Positions 1 to 8,550 of a stretch of DNA of 64,000 nucleotides are shown here, in pieces. The notes beneath the pieces were generated by a model, which was given only the letters and a program-made list of their open reading frames with translations, searched no databases and was not told the DNA's origin. The DNA comes from Rhodothermales bacterium (GTDB taxonomy: Bacteria > Bacteroidota > Rhodothermia > Rhodothermales > Bin80): NCBI GenBank assembly GCA_958296045.1, contig CATQHT010000003.1, positions 2,564,501 to 2,628,500 of the forward strand. Reading direction: 5' to 3'. The stretch's first letter is position 1. Every line of letters begins with the position of its first letter. The position numbers and the translations under genes are program-made.

Positions 1-1
1 G

Positions 2-865
2 TCCAATGCGGCTCTTGAACTAATGGTAAGGTTGATCGGACCCTACCGTTCACCGGGGTCGTCTGGGGGCTCCTCCGCATTTGTTTATCGCAAGGCGCAG
101 TCTCTTGTTAGCAGCGCACTACGGGCACTTGCAGTGTGGCCTACAGAAGAGGTGCGCAGTGCTCTGGCCGCACTGTCTACTGAACCCAGCCTTGCCTCGT
201 GGCGCCCTGAAATCCTTGCAGCCGCAGATCACCAGGGCGAGACATTGCGTGCAGCGACTTTTCAGACTCGTAAGGTCGAGAAGGTACACGCTGTGTTGTC
301 CAATGGACCGCCAACTAGTCCGGGCGATCTGAAAGCTCTAACGGCGGATGTGTTAAGAAATCTGGCCAATAGCATCCGAACCGGCAGCACATCCGACTGG
401 CGCCAGTACTGGAACGTAGACTCATACGGCCGGGTGCATTCCCCCAAGCCGGAAGTGAGCTGTCGCGATGCATTATCCAGCGATCTGGAAGCTCGTATGC
501 GGGCGTGGGGTGTCTCTGTTCACACCGAATCCAGACACGCCGATGACAATCGCTCGGACATCCTAGTCTGCTGCAAAGAGTGGCGGGTGCCGCTGGAGGC
601 CAAGCGGAGCTGTGCCGACGGCCTTCGGAGCGCAATCCAGGATCAACTGATTGCAAAGTACTGCATCGATCCTGACCTTGGCGGGTTTGGGATTTACATA
701 GTGTTCTGGTTTGGCAATCGGCAAGACTGCCGCCCAAAGAGCATAGATGGTGTACAGCCTGGAAGCGCGGCTAAGCTTGAAACGCTACTAATGGAGACGC
801 TTACAGCGCCGGAAAGGCAAAAAATCGCGGTGGTCGTCGTTGACGTAGCAAATCCGCAGCGCTGA
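2..865 (+). CDS. C-terminal part of a PD-(D/E)XK nuclease-like protein, cut by the left edge
   Basis: The reading frame is open from base 2, so the ATG at 23 is not necessarily the start and the protein very probably continues to the left. The last third carries a restriction-endonuclease-like core: an Asp in RSDILV (about residue 180 counted from the ATG), then VPLEAKR about 12 residues later, giving the D...ExK pattern with flanking hydrophobic strands. It is followed by a region (QDQLIAKY..GIYIVFWF) that fits the helix and strand that close this fold. Nuclease domains like this are often the C-terminal module of large defence or ATPase proteins, but the N-terminal part is not visible, so the system cannot be named. 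A methylase-independent DNA nuclease is inferred from the motif only. Confidence 0.6.
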   Translation, partial: SNAALELMVRLIGPYRSPGSSGGSSAFVYRKAQSLVSSALRALAVWPTEEVRSALAALSTEPSLASWRPEILAAADHQGETLRAATFQTRKVEKVHAVLSNGPPTSPGDLKALTADVLRNLANSIRTGSTSDWRQYWNVDSYGRVHSPKPEVSCRDALSSDLEARMRAWGVSVHTESRHADDNRSDILVCCKEWRVPLEAKRSCADGLRSAIQDQLIAKYCIDPDLGGFGIYIVFWFGNRQDCRPKSIDGVQPGSAAKLETLLMETLTAPERQKIAVVVVDVANPQR

Positions 866-1421
866 GGTGAGGGTCTGTACTTTATGCCCATCTTTGTCAC
901 TCGGGCTGACAGTCTTCTGGTTCCGGGGTCACGTTCGTCCTCATTTTCCACCTGGGGGGCCGATGTCAGTGCCTTTTACGCCCTTATTCCTATCAGAGTC
1001 AGGCGATATTGGGCAAATGACGTTGTCGTGATATACGTAGGGCCTCGGACATCCGCCGCGAGCGACGCCGTAACACCACCCCGAACCAGACGCAGAGAGC
1101 CATCTTCGTACGAGCCTCTAAATACCGCCTCCAAAGCGGCTAGGTGCAAACCTTATTCGCACCCCTTCAATCCGTTCGCATCGAACGACAACCTACCATA
1201 CGCTGCTCAACCTCGGACTGGATTTCAGTATCCCTACGGACGACTGGCCCGAACGTGGCCAAGCAGGTAGTCACTCGACTGAAAGGACAGACCCGCACAC
1301 CCGCCCTCTGTACATATCTTGGGTGGTACACCGCGTGGTTTCGATTAGTGTATCCTATGCAGCGAATCCGGGCTTCTTCAGACGCCCTTTTTCTGACCCT
1401 TTATGTCACCCAACAACGTCA
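866..1421. other. No recognisable gene
   Basis: Open frames here are short, overlap on several strands and have no recognisable protein features. I see no RNA gene or clear repeat. Confidence 0.5.
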
Positions 1422-1739
1422 CTAGGCATGACAACAGACAAGCAGAATCACACGAATGGAAGGCCAGACCCCGAGGTTGTACCGCGTGCGCAAGGCCGAC
1501 GGCACCGGCGAAAATACACGCAAACAGGCGCCGCCCGGAAACTGTGACTCCATCAACGCCCCCCTGCTACGCCGAACAGGCGAAGAAACCTCCACAAACG
1601 CGTTGCCCATCACCTCAGACGAAGATGTCGCCTACTTGCGGCGCCAGTACATCAGTTGGCTACGCGTTATGCCATGCTCCTGGCAAAATGCCTCCGCACG
1701 CTGCGTTCCACGCAAATAACACGCGATCAACGGACACAT
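1422..1739 (-). pseudogene. Remnant of an IS66-type accessory (TnpA-like) gene with an in-frame TAG
   Basis: Starting at the ATG at 1739 the frame reads MCPLIACYLRG..RAEAFCQEHGI..YWRRK, the helix-turn-helix signature of the small accessory protein of IS66-family elements. A TAG at 1632-1634 (codon 36) interrupts it directly after YWRRK. The same frame then continues for about 70 codons, including GNAFVEV, which resembles the linker after the HTH in this family. The homologous fragment at 10644-10750 has a TAG at the same place after YWRKK. No IS66 TnpB or TnpC is nearby, so this is debris. The family assignment rests on the short HTH motif. Confidence 0.5.
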
Positions 1740-2188
1740 CACCGCTGATGTGCCCTGGGTGGTTGCTGGCTTGCGCGCTAAGGATTGGAAGAAGCGCTCA
1801 CCCAGCACGAGCTCGGTCAGCAAGCGCCTCTACGCGGTAGTCTCAAGACACTAACTCATCGAACACGCAAACAGCATCATTGCGCACGACATGCGAAATG
1901 ACAAGCGGTCGAGTGGAACCGACCAGCGATTCAGGTGGCCGGGGACCATCAGCGTGCCGATCGCAAGGCGGCCTTCGCCGATACCGCCAAGCGACCAGTG
2001 GAACGAGGTTATCTCAGAAATTGTCGGGGCACCCTATCGGGAAACACTCAATCTCGTATCTTCATAACTGCCCGATGCTGGTGCGCGTCAACTAATTGCG
2101 GAGCAACCTTGCTTCGGCAGACGTTTACCTGCCAGCGCGGGCTCATGTTTAGTAAAGGTGCAGCGGACCGCACCACGGCTCTCCTTAT
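1740..2188. other. No recognisable gene
   Basis: This spacer lies between IS66-type debris and the tRNA. Short frames occur on both strands but none has a recognisable domain. Confidence 0.5.
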
Positions 2189-2261
2189 TGCCCTGTAGCT
2201 CAATTGGCAGAGCGCCTGGCTCTGGACCAGGAGGTTCCAGGTTCGAATCCTGGCGGGGCAA
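2189..2261 (+). tRNA. tRNA-Gln (anticodon CTG)
   Basis: A 73-nt cloverleaf without encoded CCA. Acceptor TGCCCTG pairs with CGGGGCA (one G-U pair), the D stem GCTC pairs with GAGC, the anticodon stem CCTGG pairs with CCAGG around the loop CTCTGGA (anticodon CTG, reading CAG), the variable loop is AGGTT, and the T arm is CCAGG-TTCGAAT-CCTGG. U1-A72 is usual for tRNA-Gln. The 3' end of the convergent lipoprotein gene on the other strand runs 62 nt into this tRNA. Confidence 0.93.
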
Positions 2262-3084
2262 CTGGATCCGCAGCATCCGCTTGGCGGGCGACGACGGCCA
2301 CGAACGTCGCGTAGCGCGTGCTGGGGAGGTGGGCGCGCCCTTGGGAAGGAGCGTAGAGCACTGAAAGGGTGCCGTCTAAGTACAATGCGTCGTCGCAACC
2401 GAGCACCTGCTTGAAGAGCATGGCGAAGTCGTAGAAGTTTACCGCCCCATTGGAGATGGCTAGGTGGATGCGCCCTTCCTTGTCGACTCCGATGCCGCTG
2501 CGCAGGCGGCAACTGGTGGACATAGGTCGAAATGCCGGGTGGATGGCATCGCCAACCAGCAGCAGCGGGCCAGACTGTAACGCGTGGGAGGGGGCTGGCG
2601 ATGCCGCATCGAATGCAGAGGATTCCACGATGCGTGCGTGCATACTGTCCGTCAGAAAGATGCCGTTCGGCTTGAGATAAAAGTTGCCGTACCCGTCATG
2701 CAGGTTGCGCGGTACAAGCATCTGTCCGTCCTCCACATACAGCCCGAGCGGCGTATAATCTCTGGTAAAAATCCCGCCGTTGGTGAGGGCAACTACGCTG
2801 TCGCCGCGTGACTCGAGCAGGTCCAAAGCGCGCGAAAAGGTCAGCAGCGGCGCGCCCTCCTCATCCTTCCAAAGCAGCTTGATGGCATGCCGACGGAGGT
2901 CGATGGTGACCACCTCGTAGGGTTTGCCCGGCTCCAGGCGACACTCCTTGTTGGAAAGTGCTTGCCTAAAGGAGGAGCAGGCCGAAAGCAACACCAACGC
3001 ACACAGCGCAAGGCAGATGGTCGCGCGCGGTGGCCGACGCGGCTGCACACGCGGAGCGCAAAGGTGCGCTGGCCACGGCCGCAT
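2200..3084 (-). CDS. Lipoprotein of the phosphodiester glycosidase (DUF2233/NAGPA-like) family
   Basis: Start chosen at the ATG at 3084, which overlaps the stop of the upstream methyltransferase as TGATG; the frame is also open 13 codons further upstream. The N-terminus has Arg-rich residues, a hydrophobic stretch (ICLALCALVLLSA) and a Cys, a lipoprotein signal (LLSAC). The body has the family hallmarks: VALTNGGIFTRDYTPLGLYVEDG, then GNFYLKPNGIF, then LQSGPLLLVGD, and a late catalytic-type segment with IAISNG..NFYDFAMLFK and ALYLDG. Members hydrolyse or remodel phosphodiester-linked sugars, so a role in the envelope is likely. The normal domain ends near VAVVAR; the last residues (PPGFEPGTSWSRARR...) are an antisense translation of the tRNA and probably have no function. 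Confidence 0.82.
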   Translation of the reverse strand: MRPWPAHLCAPRVQPRRPPRATICLALCALVLLSACSSFRQALSNKECRLEPGKPYEVVTIDLRRHAIKLLWKDEEGAPLLTFSRALDLLESRGDSVVALTNGGIFTRDYTPLGLYVEDGQMLVPRNLHDGYGNFYLKPNGIFLTDSMHARIVESSAFDAASPAPSHALQSGPLLLVGDAIHPAFRPMSTSCRLRSGIGVDKEGRIHLAISNGAVNFYDFAMLFKQVLGCDDALYLDGTLSVLYAPSQGRAHLPSTRYATFVAVVARQADAADPVAPPGFEPGTSWSRARRSAN

Positions 3085-3734
3085 CAGGGCTCGGGCCCCC
3101 GCCTGTAAACCGAGACTTCCCAAAGAAGTGTCTTCGCGCTGAAAATCCGAGAGAGGCCCGCCGCGACAGCTAAGTCGTGGATGCGCCCCGTGTCATGATC
3201 GTAATTTCGAAAATTCAGCCCGCGGAGCCAGCACAGGGCGTTGAAAGCCGCGACAGCAGCCCGCGCCAGAGCCGTTGATCGCGGAAACACCAGCCCGTAC
3301 AGCTTCTTCACTTTGGACGCCGACGCGGACATCAGCCCCGTGAGGTCTCGGTAGCAGCACAGCACACGGTCTAGCGTGACGATGTCCGCTTGCTCGATCC
3401 TGTCCTGGAGCGCTACAAAGTCGCCGTGATACATGGAGGTGCGCGCACGCGTACCCAGACGCAGAGACTCCTCCTGCGCGGCACGCATATACTCCACGGA
3501 GGCATCGACGGAGACCGCGCGCGCAAGGTCGGCCTCAAACAGTCCGTGCTGCAGGGCGCCGATGCCACCGCCGATGTCCAGAAGGGTGTAAGCTTCCACC
3601 CCTTCAGACACTAGCGCATCAATCAGCAGTCTGGTCGAGCGCCTCGGTCCCCATCTCCGGTAGTAGCGCAGGTCACGGACTGCAGTGCGACGGGTAAAAA
3701 ACGCGTTGACTTCCTGGCAGCACGGGCTGGGCAT
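3084..3734 (-). CDS. Class I SAM-dependent methyltransferase
   Basis: The frame is open to 4064, but recognisable homology begins at the ATG at 3734 (MPSPCCQEVNAFFTRR), giving 216 residues. It has the paired Cys and FFTRR/RYYRRWG opening typical of a family often annotated as Mg-protoporphyrin O-methyltransferase-like. The SAM-binding motif I is LLDIGGGIGALQ, followed by the acidic strand end VSVDAS. Further on, ADIVTLDRVLCCYRDL is a well-kept family motif. The substrate is not known for this branch, and no chlorophyll pathway gene is present, so the generic name is safer. It is the first gene of a two-gene operon with the downstream lipoprotein, joined by a TGATG overlap. Confidence 0.78.
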   Translation of the reverse strand: MPSPCCQEVNAFFTRRTAVRDLRYYRRWGPRRSTRLLIDALVSEGVEAYTLLDIGGGIGALQHGLFEADLARAVSVDASVEYMRAAQEESLRLGTRARTSMYHGDFVALQDRIEQADIVTLDRVLCCYRDLTGLMSASASKVKKLYGLVFPRSTALARAAVAAFNALCWLRGLNFRNYDHDTGRIHDLAVAAGLSRIFSAKTLLWEVSVYRRGPEP

Positions 3735-4542
3735 TGTATCGGTGGCAGGTCCGCGAAGGGCATTTAATCTAACGAATCTGCGCGTGTACGGAAGGCAGAA
3801 GTGGGCGTTGCTCACTGCAAACCAGCGAGCATGCCAGTGCTCGAATGCGCAGGTTGCTAGGGGTTCCAGCGCGTTGGAGGCTTGGTCGTTGGCGCTGTCA
3901 CGGGATCTGGGATGTATCTCTGGCAGCCTGAGCTTATACGCGGCTGCGGCTACCTCTTTGAGCCGGACGCAACGCGATCGATGGCATCCAGCTCCGCTCC
4001 GCCAGCCACACCCTACTCGGCCCTTAACCTCTCTGCCAGCTGCACGAAGTCGCTGTGTCGCCACTGATGCGACACAAAGGTGGGCGCCACCATCAACTCC
4101 AAGGTGCCCGCGCCTGTCATGTGCGGCACATCCAATTAATACGCATCACCTGCATGGCATCCACAAACTAGCGCCGCGCAGCGCGGTGCTACACTTTCCA
4201 AGGACCTGCGGCCTCGCCCAGGGCGCACACTCGAGTCGCGCGGGCCCCAAACTGCCAACCCGTTGGAAGTGTGGCTCGCCCTAGGCCACCCGGGTGGCCT
4301 AGGGAGCCTTCATCAATCCGTAGCATTACCCGTCACTACACATATAACATTTTAATGTGCATAGTGGTATTATAGGTGTTCAATCACAGGCCAATTCGTG
4401 CCATGACTGGAATCGAACTCAGATCGGGACAGCGGCCCGAGCAGGTCCCTAGCTTCTGGAACGTCCTATGGTGGCGCGGCGTCTGCCGTAGCAGGCCGCC
4501 AGCAGCACATGCGCATCATCGGAAGACCGCGAGCAGCGCCAG
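3735..4542. other. Intergenic region between divergent operons
   Basis: About 800 bp between the minus-strand methyltransferase and the plus-strand kinase. It holds a perfect 26-nt palindrome (4279-4304) and an AT-rich patch around 4335-4395 that is a reasonable place for the kinase promoter. No convincing gene is seen; the open frames on both strands have no recognisable domains. Confidence 0.5.
4279..4304. repeat. Perfect 26-nt palindrome
   Basis: Two 13-nt arms (CCCTAGGCCACCC and its exact complement) meet with no loop. There is no T-run on either side, so it is not a standard terminator. It could be a protein-binding dyad or an insertion-element end. Confidence 0.75.
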
Positions 4543-5292
4543 ATGGCCAGGATGACAACAAGAGTTCTGTGGCCAGTTGGGATGGCTCTGGCCGGAATAG
4601 CGCACGACATGCGATCGCCGCTGTGTGCCATCACGCTGTATAACGACCTTTTGCGTGACACAGCCACAGAGTCCCAAGAGCGCAATGCCTTCCATCGCGG
4701 CATCGAAGCACAGGTGCAGAGGCTGGTCGGGCTGGTGGCGGCCCTTGCAGGCCATGCCCAAGAGCAAGAGGTAGGGCTTCGGCGTGAACGCATCAACCTG
4801 CGGACTCTTTTGAAAGATACCACAGAGCTGCATGCCACCTTGCTTGCCGCGCAAGGCTACGAGGTGGTGCTTGATGCCCCCAGCGTGCTGCCGCACATCT
4901 TGGCCGACCGTGAGGCCCTGACAAGGGTGCTGGCCAACCTGCTGGACAATGCCGTGAAGTTCAGCACGCCGCATCGCATCACGCTGCGTGTACGAGTCCA
5001 TGGCAGTCGCCCCACGTATGCCTGGACAGTGCTGGAGGTGGTGGACCGCGGCCCAGGAATTCCACAAGAGCACCGGAGCCGCATCTTCGACCCAAAATAT
5101 CGCGCGGGACACCCCGCATCAGGCTCTGGACTCGGGCTGGCGATCGCGCGGGCGCTGGTACAAGCCCACCACGGAGACATCGCTGCCGGTGACACACCCG
5201 GAGGAGGTACCACAATACGCATCCGGCTGCCAGCCGACACCGATGGCCGCCGGACCGCATCAACCCAAAATGGTGAATTACAATGGCAGTAA
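4543..5292 (+). CDS. Sensor histidine kinase without a sensor domain
   Basis: A 249-residue protein containing only the transmitter. The dimerisation H-box is LAGIAHDMRSPL with the phosphoacceptor His21. The ATPase boxes follow: N (LLDNAVKF, N136), G1 (DRGPGIP), F (IFDPKYR) and G2 (GSGLGLAI). The start ATG at 4543 is the first in the frame, which is open back to a TAG at 4489-4491 (4489 being its first base). The residues in between (EDREQRQ) look like a linker, so the gene may have lost an N-terminal sensor. No membrane segment is visible, so it should act in the cytoplasm on the regulator gene that overlaps its last 10 bp. Standing directly before traF- and trbB-like genes, it may control transfer; that is inference. 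Confidence 0.88.
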   Translation: MARMTTRVLWPVGMALAGIAHDMRSPLCAITLYNDLLRDTATESQERNAFHRGIEAQVQRLVGLVAALAGHAQEQEVGLRRERINLRTLLKDTTELHATLLAAQGYEVVLDAPSVLPHILADREALTRVLANLLDNAVKFSTPHRITLRVRVHGSRPTYAWTVLEVVDRGPGIPQEHRSRIFDPKYRAGHPASGSGLGLAIARALVQAHHGDIAAGDTPGGGTTIRIRLPADTDGRRTASTQNGELQWQ

Positions 5293-6014
5293 GTAAAAGG
5301 AAGGTTTGTGTCCCCAAACCACGCGCGCTGGTAGCCGATGACGAGTGGCACATAGTTAAGACGCTGGAAGTCACGTTTGTACGGGCAGGCTACCAGGTAG
5401 TGGCCTGCACCGACGGCGAAGAGGCGGCCCAGGAGCTGCTAGATGACGGACACTTCGATATCGCAGTCTTGGATGTGGGCATGCCCAAGATGGACGGGTA
5501 TGAAGTGTTGCGTCGGATTCGGAGGCGCGGCGTGAAGGTTCCGGTCATTATGGTGTCTGGACGCATCCGAGAGGTGGACCCCATCCGCGGGCTGAATCTG
5601 GGCGCAGATGACTTTGTGGCCAAGCCCTTCAGCTGTAGGGAGCTGCTGGCGCGCAGCGCCGCCGTGCGTCGTCGATATGAATCCACGCATGCGCTGCCGA
5701 AAAAGGTCAGGATAGGGGAGGTGGTGGCCGACTTTGAGGTGCAAGAGGCGCGGCGGGGTGCCAAGGAGCTGTATCTGACGCCCACGGAATGGCGCCTGCT
5801 GCGGCACATGGCATACAGGGACGGCAGGGTGGTTTCCAGGGCGGAATGCAACGTGCGCGTCCTCCGGATTCCGGCCTCCATCAGGACGCGGACCATGGAT
5901 CGGCACGCGTATGCATTAAGGTGCAAGCTTGACAAAGACGCGAAGAATCCGCGCCACATCCTATCTGTCAAGGGTGTGGGCTACCGCTTGAATAATTTTG
6001 AGTGTCTGCGGTGA
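5283..6014 (+). CDS. OmpR-family response regulator
   Basis: The receiver domain (residues 10-125) has the acidic pair D19/D20, the phosphoacceptor D64 in VLDVGMPKMDG, the Ser of IMVSG (S92) and the Lys of VAKPF (K114). A winged-helix DNA-binding domain follows (LTPTEWRLLRHMAYRDGRVVSRAE ... RHILSVKGVGYRL). The start overlaps the kinase stop by 10 bp and its end overlaps the traF-like start by 13 bp, so the four genes 4543-7538 are very probably one transcript. The recognition helix region (RVLRIPASIRTRTMDRHAYALRCKL) is typical of the family. Targets are not visible. Confidence 0.9.
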   Translation: MAVSKRKVCVPKPRALVADDEWHIVKTLEVTFVRAGYQVVACTDGEEAAQELLDDGHFDIAVLDVGMPKMDGYEVLRRIRRRGVKVPVIMVSGRIREVDPIRGLNLGADDFVAKPFSCRELLARSAAVRRRYESTHALPKKVRIGEVVADFEVQEARRGAKELYLTPTEWRLLRHMAYRDGRVVSRAECNVRVLRIPASIRTRTMDRHAYALRCKLDKDAKNPRHILSVKGVGYRLNNFECLR

Positions 6015-6592
6015 GGCGCGTCGTATGCGGAGTGGCCACAGTGGTCGCCCTGTTGGGGATGGCTCGGTATCTGGCGCCGCGCCAGAGTCTCAAGCTGCCG
6101 CTACACTACAATGCCACCCCATCCATTCCGCGCGGCTTCTACGGGTCGGTAATGCGCGATACGGTACGTCGTGGCGATCTCGTGCGCGCATGCGTGCCGA
6201 TGCATGCGGCGCACGAGGCGTTGGCGCGTGGCTATCTGAGCCCCGGTCCATGCCCCGGCGGTACGACACCGCTGGGCAAGATGGTGGCGGGTGCGCCTAG
6301 TGATACTGTGCATGTGGGTCAGAATGGGATACGCGTAGGAGAAGGCCCAGTGCTGGATGCGCCTGTGCTAAAGCGTGACGCGCTCGGGCGCAGCGTGCAA
6401 GGTGCGCTGGGCACTTGGGTGCTCGGCGCTGCCGAGTGCTTTGTGGTCAGCACGCTCAGCCCGCGAAGCTATGACAGCCGATACTTCGGGCCCGTCGCCT
6501 GCGCGCCGCCGGTCGTAATCCTTGTGCCGCTTAGCAAAGTGGCCCGCACCAAGGTGCGCGCTATGCGCCAACTGCTCAGCGCTGATGAGTGA
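6002..6592 (+). CDS. traF: TraF-like conjugative transfer signal peptidase (S26 family)
   Basis: Start GTG at 6002; another GTG at 6011 overlaps the regulator stop and is equally possible. One N-terminal membrane segment (residues 5-25) is followed by the catalytic serine motif NATPSIPRGFY (Ser41) and the general-base Lys in PLGKMVAG (Lys93), in the order found in TraF/S26C peptidases. In RP4-type systems TraF matures the TrbC pilin by cyclisation, in the periplasm. No trbC pilin gene is recognisable in the window. It is followed by the trbB-like gene with an 8-bp overlap, supporting a transfer role. Confidence 0.82.
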   Translation: MSAVRRVVCGVATVVALLGMARYLAPRQSLKLPLHYNATPSIPRGFYGSVMRDTVRRGDLVRACVPMHAAHEALARGYLSPGPCPGGTTPLGKMVAGAPSDTVHVGQNGIRVGEGPVLDAPVLKRDALGRSVQGALGTWVLGAAECFVVSTLSPRSYDSRYFGPVACAPPVVILVPLSKVARTKVRAMRQLLSADE

Positions 6593-7538
6593 TTACGCAG
6601 AGCGGCTGGTGGCGCTGATGCGGCAGTACCTGGGCAAACCCGTGATGGATGCACTTGGTGACCCAGACACGGAGGAAATCTATGTCAATCCCGACATGGT
6701 GGTGCGCGGGGTCAGCCATGTGCGCGGTCGTTATCGGTTGCCTGCGCGCCTGCGTCCCTCCGATGTGGAGTCATTTCTGCGTGCCGCCGCTACGCAGGCG
6801 GGGCGCAGCATCAGCGCAGAACGGCCATCTCTGGCTGCGGTCTTGCCGCGGGCCTTCGGCAAGTGCCGCATCCAGGGCTTTTTGCCGCCGGTCACGGAAG
6901 GGCCAGCCCTCATCGTACGGAAGCCTCCGGGATACCTTATAGCACTGAGAGAGTATGCGGCCCAAGGTGCGTTGACGTCGCGCGGACTGGCGCTGATCCA
7001 AAGCCTAGTGGCTAGGCGCCAAAACATCATGGTGTCGGGGCCGACCGCGAGCGGTAAGACGACGCTGTGCAACGCGATACTGGCAGAAATCAGTCGGCAG
7101 TTTCCTCAAGATCGCCTACTAGTGCTGGAGGATACGCCCGAGCTTCGGGTGACGGGGCAAGACTATCTGCGTCTCTTAACGAGTGATGCTGCAACAATGC
7201 GGCAGCTGGTGAAATACAGCCTGCGTGCTACTCCCAACCGCCTCATTATTGGCGAGGTCCGCGACGGTGCGGCCAAGGATCTGCTGGATGCCTGGATCAC
7301 CGGGCATCCGGGCGGTTGTGGAACAGTGCATGGAGAAGACTGCGAGCGGGCGCTGATGCGCTTGGCTCGTCTGGCGCGCGAGGGTGCTGCGGGCGCGGAT
7401 CAACGTGCTATGGTACTGCAGGCGGTGCACTGTGTGGTGCACATCAGCGGGTATGGCACAGCGCGCAAGGTGCAGGCTATTGCTCGCCCCACCGGATACG
7501 CACCCCAGGGCTTTACGCTCGAATACCACGAGCTGTAG
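6585..7538 (+). CDS. trbB: TrbB/VirB11-type secretion ATPase
   Basis: Start at the ATG at 6585, overlapping the traF stop at 6592; the frame is open further upstream but those codons lie inside traF. The 317-residue length fits TrbB. Walker A is GPTASGKTT (about 152-160), followed by the Asp box (VLEDTPEL), Walker B (RLIIGEVRDG) and the His box (GHPGGCGTVHGED). The N-terminal domain (EIYVNPDMVV) is also typical. VirB11-type hexamers power substrate transfer and pilus assembly at the inner membrane base of type IV secretion systems. The partner genes virD4, trbI and trbG are 40 kb away on the other strand. Confidence 0.9.
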   Translation: MSDYAERLVALMRQYLGKPVMDALGDPDTEEIYVNPDMVVRGVSHVRGRYRLPARLRPSDVESFLRAAATQAGRSISAERPSLAAVLPRAFGKCRIQGFLPPVTEGPALIVRKPPGYLIALREYAAQGALTSRGLALIQSLVARRQNIMVSGPTASGKTTLCNAILAEISRQFPQDRLLVLEDTPELRVTGQDYLRLLTSDAATMRQLVKYSLRATPNRLIIGEVRDGAAKDLLDAWITGHPGGCGTVHGEDCERALMRLARLAREGAAGADQRAMVLQAVHCVVHISGYGTARKVQAIARPTGYAPQGFTLEYHEL

Positions 7539-7930
7539 CGGCTTGCGGCGTGCATCCGGCTTGTGCGCTGGCACAGGTTGTGGCCCAAGAGCAGCGCGTG
7601 CGCTGTTCGGTTGTTCATTCCTGGTGCCCGCGTAGCTGCCTGTCGTGTGCGTTGCGGGCCCAATGACGCGAGGTTCTCATACGCAGCCGCCTCAGTGCCG
7701 CTTGACACAAGGGATGCAGAGCTTCGTTAACGCGAGTTTCAGAATCTGCACGAACGATTGCCAGGAAGCCTTCGGTTTCTGCGACGATCACTATGGATAA
7801 GGTAAGAGCCAATAGCTGGGGGCTACCTCAAGCTTGCCTTAGCGTTGCCTTATTGGCAGGTCCGACTGCAGCCAATCTCCTCGCCTGAATGACTCGGCGC
7901 TGCTGCAGAACTAGCCTACAGGCGCGTAGC
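7539..7930. other. No recognisable gene
   Basis: Spacer between the converging trbB-like gene and the coiled-coil array. A short minus-strand frame (7615-7812) has no recognisable feature. Confidence 0.5.
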
Positions 7931-8386
7931 CTATTCCAGATAATAGATAATCCCTGCTATCACGCCGATGGCGGAGATGACGGAGAATCCGATCCCGATC
8001 AGCCATTTGGTGAAGCGAAACTGGCTAAGCGTCGTCTTCACTAGTGTGGCAATCTGGACTTGTTGGGCATCGAGCTTGGCGGCCATCTCCGTTTTATGAC
8101 CGTCGAGCTTGGCGGCTATCTTCGCTTCATGGGCATCGAGTCTAGCGGCTACCTCCGCTTTATGGGCATCGAACTTGGTGGTTAATTCTGTCCTTAGCGC
8201 AGATATCTGGGCATTTTGGGCTTCTAACTTCGTTTCGAAACGTTGAATGAGCTTGGCAGAAGCCATCTTTTCCAAGAGCCTGATCAGTAGGTGGGCATCT
8301 CGTCCGCCGCTCCCAGACCGTCGGAGAAGGTCGAAAAGTAGCGCGCCGTCAGGATCTTGGTGCTCGCTGTATTGGGCGTCGGACAT
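7931..8386 (-). CDS. Coiled-coil protein with C-terminal membrane anchor, copy A (four 11-residue repeats)
   Basis: A 151-residue protein. Residues 1-35 are a conserved N-terminal region (MSDAQYSEHQDPDGALLFDL), residues 40-70 a helical segment (LIQRFETKLEAQNAQISAL), then four tandem 11-residue units of the form (F/L)DAHKAEVAAR that end in LDAQQVQIATL, then TKWLIGIGF plus a hydrophobic helix to the C-terminus. The layout (helical stalk of hendecad repeats plus a C-terminal transmembrane anchor) resembles Borrelia Bdr and the DUF1640-like coiled-coil proteins, without clear homology to a known function. This copy differs most in the anchor (SVISAIGVIAGIIYYLE). It is the last gene of the array in the direction of transcription. 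Confidence 0.8.
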   Translation of the reverse strand: MSDAQYSEHQDPDGALLFDLLRRSGSGGRDAHLLIRLLEKMASAKLIQRFETKLEAQNAQISALRTELTTKFDAHKAEVAARLDAHEAKIAAKLDGHKTEMAAKLDAQQVQIATLVKTTLSQFRFTKWLIGIGFSVISAIGVIAGIIYYLE

Positions 8387-8475
8387 GGGTTTTGTTTACC
8401 GCGTGCAGCAACGATGGTTTCGCAGCAAGGCCAAGCCCCGTCCTGTCCTTGTAGGGTCACCTTAGTAGTAAAGTC

Positions 8476-8509
8476 ATCCAGCCCATTGGTTCCAATGGTC
8501 CGTCTGGAT
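8476..8509. repeat. Conserved intergenic hairpin, copy 1
   Basis: ATCCAG and CTGGAT enclose an inner perfect stem, CCATTGG-TT-CCAATGG. It sits in the 164-bp spacer between copy B and copy A and is repeated in the next two spacers. It has no T-run, so it could be an RNA processing or stability element rather than a terminator. Confidence 0.7.
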
Positions 8510-8550
8510 GAATCGGTAGTGCTTCTGGCAAGCCGTAGCAGACGCGCCCC

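Noticed and set aside
884..1270. 128-codon frame downstream of the nuclease gene
   Set aside because: Composition is low-complexity Arg/Pro/Ser-rich, no motif is visible, and overlapping frames of similar size exist.
4395..4440. Possible tRNA on the minus strand (GAGTTCGATTCC resembles a T-loop)
   Set aside because: The stem on each side of the loop does not pair and no acceptor or anticodon arm can be formed.
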